A stretch of DNA of 16,817 nucleotides from RGIG995 sp045543655 (GTDB taxonomy: Bacteria; Bacillota; Clostridia; Oscillospirales; UBA644). Shown here in pieces: positions 7,276 to 13,420 of this stretch. A program made the translations under genes and the position numbers. The DNA lies in assembly GCA_045543655.1 (NCBI GenBank), contig JAZPXN010000005.1:1-16817 (forward strand), read 5' to 3'. The notes below the pieces were generated by a model. It saw only the letters and a program-made list of their open reading frames with translations, searched no databases and was not told where the DNA came from. Position 1 is the first letter of the stretch. Every line of letters starts with the position of its first letter.

Positions 7276-8250
7276 TTACAAAATCCGTCGGATCAGGTTC
7301 TGGGCGTAGAAGGAAAACCCAAGGTCGTTGGGGTGGAGGAGGTCTTCGTTGTAAAAATCCGGGGCGTGGGGCACCAGCTCCATTCCGTCAATGACGGTAA
7401 AGCCCCGGGCCTGTTCTTCCTCCCGGATTGCGGCCACGCATTGGGCATAGTTGGCCTCGTTTTCGTGATATCTTCCATCGTCCCGCCAGATGGGAAGGAT
7501 GCAATATACTTTTTTATGTCCGTAGGCGGCCTTCACCTTGTCCAGATAGCCGGCGGCGAAGGCGCGCACCCTTTCCGGGGGGTGTCCCCAACCGAAATCG
7601 TTGGCTCCAAAGGCCACGAAGACCCGATCCGGATCGAATCCCTCCGGCGCTTCGAAGATTTCCGGCCGGAAGGAGGCCGCGGCCACCCCCTGGACGATCA
7701 TATCCGCATTGAAAAACCGGGAAACGCTCCAGGCGAAGGACGAGCCCGGACGGGTGCCGTAATAGCCTTGGGTGATGGAGTCCCCCAAAAATAAAAATTT
7801 TTCATCATAGACCGGCCGGCGCAGGACGGCGTCGTCGGGAACGGTGGCGGAATAGATCCTGCCTTGGGACAGATTGGGGAAAATCAAGGTGACCCGGGTC
7901 ATCTTTCCCGGCAGATGGAGTCCGTCCCGATCCGGCTCTCCCTTGTCGGGCAGAGTCACCTCGATCTCGCCCCGCTGATGGGTCAGATCCTTGAGGCAGA
8001 CCGAGATTCCGTCCACCAAGACCTCAAAAACGCCCCCCTCCACGCAAAAGGAGACCCGGTCGGTATAGGTGGTGAAGTCCAGCCGGATCCCGCTGGTCTG
8101 GCATGCGAAATTATACAGACCAACGGCGAGTTTTCGCCAGTTTTCCAAGGTTTTTGCCCCAAATTTATAGGGGATCAGGGCGTCGTCCCGTATCTCCGTT
8201 TCCACGGCTCCGTACAGAAACGGAAGCAGTTGTTCAGCGGTGAGAATCAT
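7276..8250 (-). CDS. SGNH/GDSL hydrolase, tandem paralogue 1
   Basis: A predicted serine esterase of the SGNH superfamily; its substrate is unknown, but carbohydrate O-acyl esters are plausible. The 324 residues form an N-terminal beta-rich domain (about 1-145) and a C-terminal SGNH domain. Block I is GDSIT (156-160, nucleophile S158), block II has the glycine in QGVAAASF (about 187-194), block III is GAND (215-218), and block V is DLLH (D303, H306). The two-domain layout recalls carbohydrate esterase family 2-like proteins. No signal peptide is visible, so it is probably cytosolic. The start follows AAGGAG, which overlaps the end region of the upstream paralogue 6 nt away, suggesting translational coupling. 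Its SGNH half is roughly half identical by eye to the next gene's, so the pair arose by tandem duplication. Confidence 0.9.
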   Translation of the reverse strand: MILTAEQLLPFLYGAVETEIRDDALIPYKFGAKTLENWRKLAVGLYNFACQTSGIRLDFTTYTDRVSFCVEGGVFEVLVDGISVCLKDLTHQRGEIEVTLPDKGEPDRDGLHLPGKMTRVTLIFPNLSQGRIYSATVPDDAVLRRPVYDEKFLFLGDSITQGYYGTRPGSSFAWSVSRFFNADMIVQGVAAASFRPEIFEAPEGFDPDRVFVAFGANDFGWGHPPERVRAFAAGYLDKVKAAYGHKKVYCILPIWRDDGRYHENEANYAQCVAAIREEEQARGFTVIDGMELVPHAPDFYNEDLLHPNDLGFSFYAQNLIRRIL

Positions 8251-8256
8251 AACGGA

Positions 8257-9213
8257 TCACTCCTTGTCGGAATTTAAAATCTCCCGGATCAGATTTTGGG
8301 AATAGGCCGCAAAGCCCAGGGCGTTGGGATGCACCGCATCGGCAAAGAAGGTTTCGTCGTGGGGGACCAGCGTGAGGCCGTCGATGACGGGGATGCTCCG
8401 CTTTTCGTATTCCTCCCGAATGACGGCGATGCATTGATCGAAGGTCATGGCCCGGTCAATCTTGGCATGCAGCCGCCAGATGGGGGTGATCCCGTAGATT
8501 TTTTTGCCTTCGTAGGCTCCGACGACCAGATCCAGATACTGGCCCGTCCGCAGTCGCAGCTCGTCCAGGGTCTGATATCGGACGAAGTCGTTGGTTCCGA
8601 AGGCCACGAAGATCCGGTCGGGATCGAACCCGGCGGGGGCTTCGAAGATCGACGGATCGAAAAATCCGCCCCCTACCCCGTGGATGATGCAATCGGCGTT
8701 GAAAAACTGGGCCGTCCGCCAGGCGTAGCAAAGGCCGTCCTTGCCGGCATTCCAGCCCTGGGTGATGGAATCGCCCAAAAACAGGAATTTCGTATCGTAT
8801 TTATGGGGCGTCACCGTGGCGCCGTCGGAAATTTCCATGGCGTAGAAGGTGCCGGTAATATTGTCGTGGAAGGGGAAAAGCAGGGTGATGCGATGACCCT
8901 TGCCGTCGGTTTCCACCGTGAGGGGGAGCGGGGTCTCGCTTTTGGGGGAGGATTGGGCATAAAGCCCGTCGATCTGCACCTCAAAGGGGTTGCCGGCGAC
9001 GGTGAAGGTGATCTCTTTTGCATCGGTCTCAAAATCCAGCCGCACGCCGGTGGGGGCTTCGGCCCGCTGTCCCAGCGTCTTATCATGTGAGAAGGCGTAC
9101 CACGCCGCCCGGATGGGGGCGGTGCATTTATAGGGGTGCAGGATGCCGTCGGATTCCACGATCTCTGCGGCGCCGAATAAGATCGGTCGGATCTGTTCGT
9201 TGGTCAGTTTCAT
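8257..9213 (-). CDS. SGNH/GDSL hydrolase, tandem paralogue 2
   Basis: The 318-residue partner of the preceding paralogue has the same architecture: an N-terminal beta-rich domain (about 1-137), then an SGNH domain with GDSIT (147-151, S149), the block II glycine in HGVGGGFF, GTND (206-209), and DAVH (D292, H295). All catalytic positions are intact, so both copies look active. The two diverge most in the N-terminal domain and around the region after GTND/GAND, which hints at different substrates (inference). No export signal is seen. The RBS AAGGAGA overlaps the stop of ispF, with only 15 nt between the genes, so ispF and both SGNH genes form an operon. Confidence 0.9.
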   Translation of the reverse strand: MKLTNEQIRPILFGAAEIVESDGILHPYKCTAPIRAAWYAFSHDKTLGQRAEAPTGVRLDFETDAKEITFTVAGNPFEVQIDGLYAQSSPKSETPLPLTVETDGKGHRITLLFPFHDNITGTFYAMEISDGATVTPHKYDTKFLFLGDSITQGWNAGKDGLCYAWRTAQFFNADCIIHGVGGGFFDPSIFEAPAGFDPDRIFVAFGTNDFVRYQTLDELRLRTGQYLDLVVGAYEGKKIYGITPIWRLHAKIDRAMTFDQCIAVIREEYEKRSIPVIDGLTLVPHDETFFADAVHPNALGFAAYSQNLIREILNSDKE

Positions 9214-9228
9214 GGCGTTGTCTCCTTC

Positions 9229-9708
9229 TTATTTTTTCTCGACGAGGGCGACGGCCCGGGCGGCGATGCCAAGCCCTTCTCCCGTAAAGCCCAGCCCCTC
9301 TTCGGTCTTTCCCTTGATATTGACGCGATCCGTGTCAATTCCCAGGGCGCGGGCAATATTTTCTGTCATCCGGGGAGCGTGGGGCGTGATCTTGGGGCGC
9401 TGGCAGATGACGGTGCAATCTACGTTGACCGGCTCGAAGCCCTTCTCCCGCAGGAGCGCTACGGCTCCCTTCAATAATTTCAGACTGTCCGCTCCCTTCC
9501 ATTCCGGATCGGTATCGGGATAAAGTCGGCCAATATCTCCAAGGCCGGCGGCGCCCAGCAGAGCGTCCGTGACGGCGTGGAGCAGTACGTCGGCGTCGGA
9601 ATGGCCCAGAAGCCCCTTCTCAAAGGGGATCTCCACTCCGCCGATGATGCATTTGCGCCCCTCGGTCAACCGATGGACGTCGTATCCTTCGCCAATACGA
9701 AAATTCAT
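9229..9708 (-). CDS. ispF: 2-C-methyl-D-erythritol 2,4-cyclodiphosphate synthase
   Basis: IspF converts CDP-methylerythritol 2-phosphate into the cyclic diphosphate, releasing CMP, in the MEP isoprenoid pathway; the enzyme is a cytosolic zinc-dependent trimer. The 159-residue length is standard. Metal ligands D10 and H12 (GYDVH) and H44 (GHSDADVLLHA) are present, as are LGDIGRLYPDTDP and the C-terminal KTEEGLGFTGEG motif. The start follows GGAGGT. A promoter-like pair lies about 180 nt upstream (9889-9917). ispD, often adjacent or fused, is not in the window. The gene heads an operon with the two SGNH hydrolases, a pairing with no obvious metabolic logic. Confidence 0.96.
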   Translation of the reverse strand: MNFRIGEGYDVHRLTEGRKCIIGGVEIPFEKGLLGHSDADVLLHAVTDALLGAAGLGDIGRLYPDTDPEWKGADSLKLLKGAVALLREKGFEPVNVDCTVICQRPKITPHAPRMTENIARALGIDTDRVNIKGKTEEGLGFTGEGLGIAARAVALVEKK

Positions 9709-9732
9709 AAGATACCTCCAATGGGATTTTCA

Positions 9733-9785
9733 TGGGGGGGGGACTGGGGACGGTGTTCTTTCTTGTTCGAGAACAAGAAAGAACC
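9733..9785 (+). repeat. R2 repeat, truncated copy (hairpin 1 only)
   Basis: A 9-G run (9734-9742), then hairpin 1 GTTCTTTCTTGTTC-GA-GAACAAGAAAGAAC (9755-9784, perfect 14-bp arms). The usual spacer and hairpin 2 are missing; the sequence passes into the R4 element instead. Confidence 0.8.
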
Positions 9786-9802
9786 AGCTCCGCTACGCTA
9801 CT

Positions 9803-9898
9803 GCATAAGTGTCGACCATCGAAAAATCCTGCGCCGTTGGCTTGAATTTTTCGGGTCTCACTTGTTCCCCTACCATAGGGGAAGGTGCAATATACGCG
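9803..9898 (-). ncRNA. R4 element, copy 1: candidate structured RNA
   Basis: A 96-bp segment identical to 16562-16657 except at one base (9887 G, A there). On the minus strand it forms CTTCCCCTATGGTAGGGGAA (8-bp arms) and then a long stem: GTG, GACC and CGAAAAAT pair with ATTTTTCG, GGTC and CAC, with small bulges and an 18-nt loop that contains a GCC/GGC mini-stem. It lies in the ispF upstream region. It could be a leader RNA, an independent small RNA or a mobile DNA repeat. I recognise no known RNA family. Confidence 0.45.
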
Positions 9899-9917
9899 TC
9901 GTCTTCTTTAAACGCAA
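9889..9917 (-). promoter_or_regulatory. Candidate promoter for ispF / R4
   Basis: On the minus strand TTGCGT (9917-9912) and TATATT (9894-9889) are 17 nt apart. Transcription would start near 9882, pass through R4 and reach ispF. The -10 lies inside R4, the -35 outside it. Between this site and R5 (9918-9970) the sequence is AT-rich with nothing else recognised. Confidence 0.5.
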
Positions 9918-9970
9918 ATTTCAATACTTAGTGCACCTCAATTTTAATTTAGCGAGGGTCCCTATGGTTC

Positions 9971-10040
9971 GCCTTCTCCGGAGCGCCATGCGACGGGGAA
10001 GGTGGCGCGGCGCGTTCGGCCGCCGTGACGGATGGGGTTC
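9971..10040 (+). repeat. R5 two-hairpin repeat, copy 2
   Basis: It starts GCCTTCTCCGGAGCGCCA and ends GACGGATGGGGTTC like the copy before gyrA. Its second stem is GC-rich (GCGGC...GCCGC) instead of TCGC/GCGA. Nothing further was recognised in 10041-10104 before the folC stop. Confidence 0.75.
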
Positions 10041-10104
10041 TGTGAGCGCAAAAGATCCTTCCCGTTCTCCCGTTGTCGGTGACGTTTGCCCTTCTCCGCA
10101 AAAA

Positions 10105-11355
10105 TTATCTTCCGCGAAGGGCGGCGGCTACGGCGGCGTAGGAATAGAGGGTGCCGAGGCATATCACGGGAAGGCCGGATTCTGCGGCGGCGGCAAGGGC
10201 GGCGGACACGGTGGCGTATCCTTCGGCGGGGATGCCAAGGCCACGGAAGACGGCGGCGTATTCGTCGGCGGGCAGGGCCCGGGGATTGTCGGGGGTGATG
10301 CAGCAGACCCGCCCGGCGACCTCCGCCATCGAAGCGGCGGCGGCGGAATAGTCCTTATCGGCCATAATACCGGATACGAAGCAAATTTTCTGCCCCGGGA
10401 AATAACTCCGGATGCTCTCCAGCGCCCGGGCAATGCCCTCGGGATTATGGCCCCCGTCGGCGATAACGACCGGATTTCGGGACAGCAATTCAAAGCGTCC
10501 GGGCCAGCGGGCAGAAAACAGACCGTCGCAAAGGGCCTTCCGGTCGGGAGTGACGCCCAATATTTTCAGGGCAGTCAGGGCGTTGGCGGCGTTATCGGCC
10601 TGATACAGCCCCAAAAGAGACAGAGGAAGGTCGGTCATGCCGTCAAAATCGAAAACCGTGCCGGAAAGATCCGCTTTCCGGACGTACAGCGTATCCCGGG
10701 GGACGGTATAGACCGGAGCGTTTTTCCCCTCTGCCACGGAGCGGACGACGGCTTCGGCGGCGGGATCGCTTCCGCACCACAGGGCGAGGCATTTTTCCTT
10801 GATAATTCCGGCTTTTTGGGCGGCGATAGCCTCTACCGTATCCCCCAGAAAGGAGGTATGATCCAGAGAAATACCGGTGATGACCGACAGCAGGGGGCGG
10901 TCGATGACGTTGGTGGCGTCGGTAAGGCCTCCCATGCCGCATTCCAGGATGACGTAATCACACTTCTGCTCCTTGAAATACAGAAAAGCGGCCACGGTGA
11001 GGATCTCAAATTCCGTGGGGCGGTCCGGTTCTGCCTCGGCGGCGGGGGCAAGGAGGGTGACGAGACGGGCAAAGGAATCGTCGTCGATCTCCCGGCCGTT
11101 AACGGTGATGCATTCGTTACTCCGGCAAAGGGCGGGAGACGAAAAACGGCCTACCCGGAATCCTGCGGCGGACAGAAGGGAGGCCAAAATCACGCAAAAA
11201 GAGCCCTTTCCGTTGGTTCCGGCCACGTGGACGGCGGGAAGCATTTCCTGGGGATTCCCCACGGCGGCGCACAGCCCCTGCACCCGCTCGGTCCCCGGCT
11301 TGCAGAAGGCCCGGTTCGTGCCCTTGAGATATTGAATTGCTTCGGGATAATTCAT
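10105..11355 (-). CDS. folC: Folylpolyglutamate / dihydrofolate synthase
   Basis: FolC adds glutamates to reduced folates, trapping them in the cytoplasm; many bacterial versions also make dihydrofolate from dihydropteroate. At 416 residues it has the Mur-ligase-like architecture: P-loop GTNGKGS (46-52), DHTSFLG (165-171), the AQKAGIIK lysine (K181), WPGRFE (284-289) and the C-terminal domain entry DGGHNP (300-305). The omega-loop reads SSPALCRSNECI, where most homologues have SPH and ERI, so this loop is divergent. The start follows AAGGAGG. The gene lies downstream of folT on the same strand across a repeat-filled gap of 291 nt, so it may be under the folT riboswitch; no separate promoter was found. 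Confidence 0.93.
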   Translation of the reverse strand: MNYPEAIQYLKGTNRAFCKPGTERVQGLCAAVGNPQEMLPAVHVAGTNGKGSFCVILASLLSAAGFRVGRFSSPALCRSNECITVNGREIDDDSFARLVTLLAPAAEAEPDRPTEFEILTVAAFLYFKEQKCDYVILECGMGGLTDATNVIDRPLLSVITGISLDHTSFLGDTVEAIAAQKAGIIKEKCLALWCGSDPAAEAVVRSVAEGKNAPVYTVPRDTLYVRKADLSGTVFDFDGMTDLPLSLLGLYQADNAANALTALKILGVTPDRKALCDGLFSARWPGRFELLSRNPVVIADGGHNPEGIARALESIRSYFPGQKICFVSGIMADKDYSAAAASMAEVAGRVCCITPDNPRALPADEYAAVFRGLGIPAEGYATVSAALAAAAESGLPVICLGTLYSYAAVAAALRGR

Positions 11356-11379
11356 CCTTTGGCCTCCTTATACGTGGGT

Positions 11380-11475
11380 GGGGGGGGGACGGGGAACGGT
11401 GTTCCTTTCTTTTCACGAGAAAAGAAAGGAACCGAAAGAAAAGCGAAGGCCAACGCAATTCTTGCGTTGGGGAAA
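11380..11475 (+). repeat. R2 repeat, full copy between folT and folC
   Basis: A 9-G run, then hairpin 1 GTTCCTTTCTTTTC-ACGA-GAAAAGAAAGGAAC (11401-11432), spacer CGAAAGAAAAGCGAAGG, and hairpin 2 CCAACGCAA-TTC-TTGCGTTGG (11450-11470). Confidence 0.9.
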
Positions 11476-11501
11476 AATGTTAGAAAAAGAAAATTTGCTA
11501 A

Positions 11502-11534
11502 GAAGGTACCGCCCCTCAGGTCGGCGGCACCTTC
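11502..11534. repeat. Isolated strong hairpin in the folT-folC gap
   Basis: GAAGGTACCGCC (11502-11513) pairs with GGCGGCACCTTC (11523-11534) with one mismatch. It has no U-tract on either side. It is probably a degenerate member of the palindrome families. The rest of the gap holds an 11-C run (11587-11597) and a TTTGCGCAGGAAC fragment also seen near 16110. Confidence 0.6.
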
Positions 11535-11646
11535 ATGGGGGTTGGGGAAGCGGGAAAAGAGGCGCAATACGCTTTCGGGAAGTATTCCCCCCCCCCCGTG
11601 ATAGCTTTTTATGATATCCTTTGCGCAGGAACGACCCTTCCCAAAA

Positions 11647-12189
11647 TCACTTCATCCGCTCCAACTGGGCGGAGACGGCCTTATTGCGGAGAAGAAGCCA
11701 CAGAAGGAGCCATTCCAGCACGCCGACGATGAGATAATTGATCCCCCGCCAGCCCATAAGGGCGAAGAAGGGCATGGCGTAAAATTGGGAGAGGCCGAAG
11801 GTTTTGATCACGACCGAACCGAGGAAATGGGCAACGGCAACCGAAAGACCGGTGCGCAGGAGCAACGGCGTCTTCCGGAACAGACGGAAACAGATCCCGC
11901 CCGCAAGGCCGATCACGGCGGCCCCCAGGGTGACCAGGGGGTTGATCTCGTAGCCCACCATCAGACACCCCACCAGATCTGCCACGATCCCGGTAACGGC
12001 GCCGGCGGCGGGGCCGAAGACCGTCCCGGCCAGGAGAATGGGCAGATTTTCAAAGGAAAACCGCATCACGTCTCCCACGGGGATCTTAAGATATTTGCCG
12101 CAGACGATGCTGATTGCCGCCAGCAAAGCCGCGGCGAGCATGATCTTCAGCGAACCGAAGATGACCTTTTGTTTTTTGCTTTTTTGCAT
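11647..12189 (-). CDS. folT: ECF transporter S component, folate family (FolT)
   Basis: The membrane substrate-binding subunit of an energy-coupling-factor transporter; FolT binds folate and uses a shared EcfA/A'/T module encoded elsewhere. The 180 residues form about six hydrophobic helices. Signature residues are KIPVGDVMRFSFENLPI (35-51, R43), LLAGTVFGPAAGAVTG and ADLVGC. The small-residue-rich first helix (AAALLAAIS) fits the site that contacts EcfT. I chose the ATG at 12189 because AAGGAGG lies 7 nt upstream; the in-frame ATG at 12213 has no SD and would overlap the regulatory hairpin. A THF riboswitch precedes the gene and folC follows it, supporting folate as the substrate. Confidence 0.92.
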   Translation of the reverse strand: MQKSKKQKVIFGSLKIMLAAALLAAISIVCGKYLKIPVGDVMRFSFENLPILLAGTVFGPAAGAVTGIVADLVGCLMVGYEINPLVTLGAAVIGLAGGICFRLFRKTPLLLRTGLSVAVAHFLGSVVIKTFGLSQFYAMPFFALMGWRGINYLIVGVLEWLLLWLLLRNKAVSAQLERMK

Positions 12190-12195
12190 AAAAAA

Positions 12196-12228
12196 ACCTC
12201 CTTCCCAACTCATAAGCAGGTAGGAGAT
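12196..12228 (-). promoter_or_regulatory. folT expression platform, hairpin masking the SD with a U7 tail
   Basis: On the minus strand CTCCT-A-CC (12226-12219) pairs with GG-GA-AGGAG (12205-12198), flanked by further A-U and G-U pairs. The SD AAGGAGG (12203-12197) is inside the 3' arm, and seven U residues follow at once. It could block ribosome binding or act as an intrinsic terminator. An upstream AGGA (about 12236-12233) can pair with UCCU (12225-12222) as the competing fold. Confidence 0.65.
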
Positions 12229-12249
12229 ACGATCCTTCTATCTGTGTAT

Positions 12250-12350
12250 GAAGCGGGATGCAAAACACAGACCGCAGTTCGTACGAACGTTTCGTCCGAC
12301 CGGCAACTCCCCGTCCCGTCGGCACTGTAACGCCTGTGCTTTTACTCTTC
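12250..12350 (-). ncRNA. Tetrahydrofolate (THF) riboswitch aptamer
   Basis: The minus strand carries the conserved blocks of the folT-associated THF riboswitch in order: GAGUA, GGCGUUACAGUGCC, GGGACGGGGAGUUGCC, ACGAA, GCGGUC and UUUGCAUCCCGCUUC. Expected stems form: GAAG/CUUC closes the aptamer, CACAG/CUGUG follows, and CCGAC/GUCGG makes an internal arm. GUUCG/CGAAC makes a further local hairpin. It sits between a consensus promoter and folT, so high reduced folate would be expected to lower FolT synthesis. Confidence 0.92.
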
Positions 12351-12380
12351 AAGACATCCGCCTTTTGCGGATATATCAAT

Positions 12381-12408
12381 ATTATAACACAAAATTTTCG
12401 TTTGTCAA
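12381..12408 (-). promoter_or_regulatory. folT promoter
   Basis: Perfect consensus TTGACA (12408-12403) and TATAAT (12386-12381) with a 16-nt spacer. Transcription would begin near 12374, giving a leader of about 185 nt that contains the THF riboswitch. Confidence 0.9.
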
Positions 12409-12429
12409 GAGGGTTTTGTAAAAAAAGAA

Positions 12430-12458
12430 TTGACATTAACGAAAAAAAGAAGTATAAT
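12430..12458 (+). promoter_or_regulatory. Promoter of the serine hydrolase gene
   Basis: Perfect consensus TTGACA (12430-12435) and TATAAT (12453-12458) with a 17-nt spacer. It is back-to-back with the folT promoter; the two -35 boxes are 21 nt apart. The leader is only about 20 nt before the ATG. Confidence 0.92.
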
Positions 12459-12487
12459 AGAAGCAGAAAAAAACCGGGAGGAAAGCT

Positions 12488-13333
12488 ATGAAGGATCTGA
12501 AAACGCTGGCGGAGACCGTCCGCCGGGAAAACTGGAGTATTTACCGTATTGCGGAATTTTCCGAAGGAACTGCAAGGGAAATCGTTCTGCGGGAGGGAAA
12601 CCGATGCAGCAATTCCTATTCCGTGGCCAAGGTCTTCACGGTAGCCGCCGTAGGACTGCTGCGGGACGAAGGGAAATTAACCCCGGAAGAAAAAATTACG
12701 GAGATTCTGCGGGACGAAATCGCCGTAGCTCCCGCGGCAGGCTGGGAATCGGTCACGCTGGATCATCTGATGCGTCACCGCTGCGGTCTTCCCCGGGGAT
12801 TTTTGGATATCGACTGTTGCGACAGCACCTCCTTCGGGAGGGATTTCCTGGGCTATACCCTGGCACAGCCGCTGAATTGCCCGCCCGGCACGGAGCGAAG
12901 TTATTCCGACGGAGCGTTTTATCTGGCGGCGCGGGCGGTGGAAAACCGTTGCGGAATGCCGTTGGATCATTTTCTGTGGGAGCGGCTTCTGGAGCCAATG
13001 GGATTCCGGGAGGCGGCCTTCAGCCGTTGTCCTCTGGGACACGTGCTCGGCGCCACGGGACTGTATCTGCAGGCGGAGGACATGGTAAAGATGGGGGGAC
13101 TTTGGCTGAACGGCGGGGTCTGGAAGGGAAAACGTCTCCTTTCGGAGGAGTGGATCGCCCTGACCCGGGAACGGGGATACGAAATGAATCCCGTAGGCTC
13201 TCGGGGAGATTTTGGGAAAGGCGGTATGTACGGACAGATGCTTCTGGTCCTCCCCCGGGAGAACAGGGCGCTGGCCTGGCACGGTCACGATTCCGGAGGG
13301 AAGGAAGCCCTGGTCCGCCTGCTGACGGAATAG
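12488..13333 (+). CDS. Serine hydrolase, beta-lactamase/penicillin-binding-protein fold
   Basis: A member of the class C-like serine hydrolase family (esterase/peptidase-type); the substrate cannot be told from sequence. The 281-residue protein has the SxxK nucleophile motif S45-V-A-K48 (SYSVAKVF), the second motif as Y138-S-D140 rather than the commoner YxN, and HGHDSGG (about 265-271) in place of KTG, a usual variation in this family. There is no signal peptide or lipobox, so the product is predicted cytosolic, which argues against a drug-resistance or cell-wall role. The ATG follows GGGAGGAAAGCT. A strong consensus promoter precedes it. The next gene starts 87 nt on with its own promoter. 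Confidence 0.88.
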   Translation: MKDLKTLAETVRRENWSIYRIAEFSEGTAREIVLREGNRCSNSYSVAKVFTVAAVGLLRDEGKLTPEEKITEILRDEIAVAPAAGWESVTLDHLMRHRCGLPRGFLDIDCCDSTSFGRDFLGYTLAQPLNCPPGTERSYSDGAFYLAARAVENRCGMPLDHFLWERLLEPMGFREAAFSRCPLGHVLGATGLYLQAEDMVKMGGLWLNGGVWKGKRLLSEEWIALTRERGYEMNPVGSRGDFGKGGMYGQMLLVLPRENRALAWHGHDSGGKEALVRLLTE

Positions 13334-13359
13334 TTCAAAGTTTAATCAAAGTTTTCCCG

Positions 13360-13387
13360 TTGCAATTTCAAAAAACTATAGTATAAT
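13360..13387 (+). promoter_or_regulatory. Promoter of the phosphodiester-glycosidase operon
   Basis: TTGCAA (13360-13365) and TATAAT (13382-13387), 16-nt spacer. GGAGG (13409-13413) and the ATG at 13421 follow. Confidence 0.82.
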
Positions 13388-13420
13388 AAAGGAAAAGAAT
13401 TATTTCTCGGAGGTTTTTCT

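Noticed and set aside
6790..7794. Plus-strand open frame of 334 codons
   Set aside because: It begins in the R2 repeats and then runs antisense to the SGNH gene, so it is a shadow.
9577..11601. Long plus-strand open frame of 674 codons
   Set aside because: It runs antisense to folC and through repeats, has no RBS, and its translation is glycine-rich and unlike any family. The minus-strand folC has all expected motifs.
12190..12213. Upstream in-frame ATG that would add eight residues to FolT
   Set aside because: It has no SD, and the AAGGAGG 7 nt before the ATG at 12189 would lie inside the coding region. The extension (MSWEGGFF) simply reads through that SD.
12488..13333. Beta-lactamase resistance gene
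   Set aside because: SxxK is present, but there is no signal peptide, the YxN motif is YSD and KTG is replaced by HGHDSG. This fits the broad serine-hydrolase family rather than a drug-resistance enzyme.
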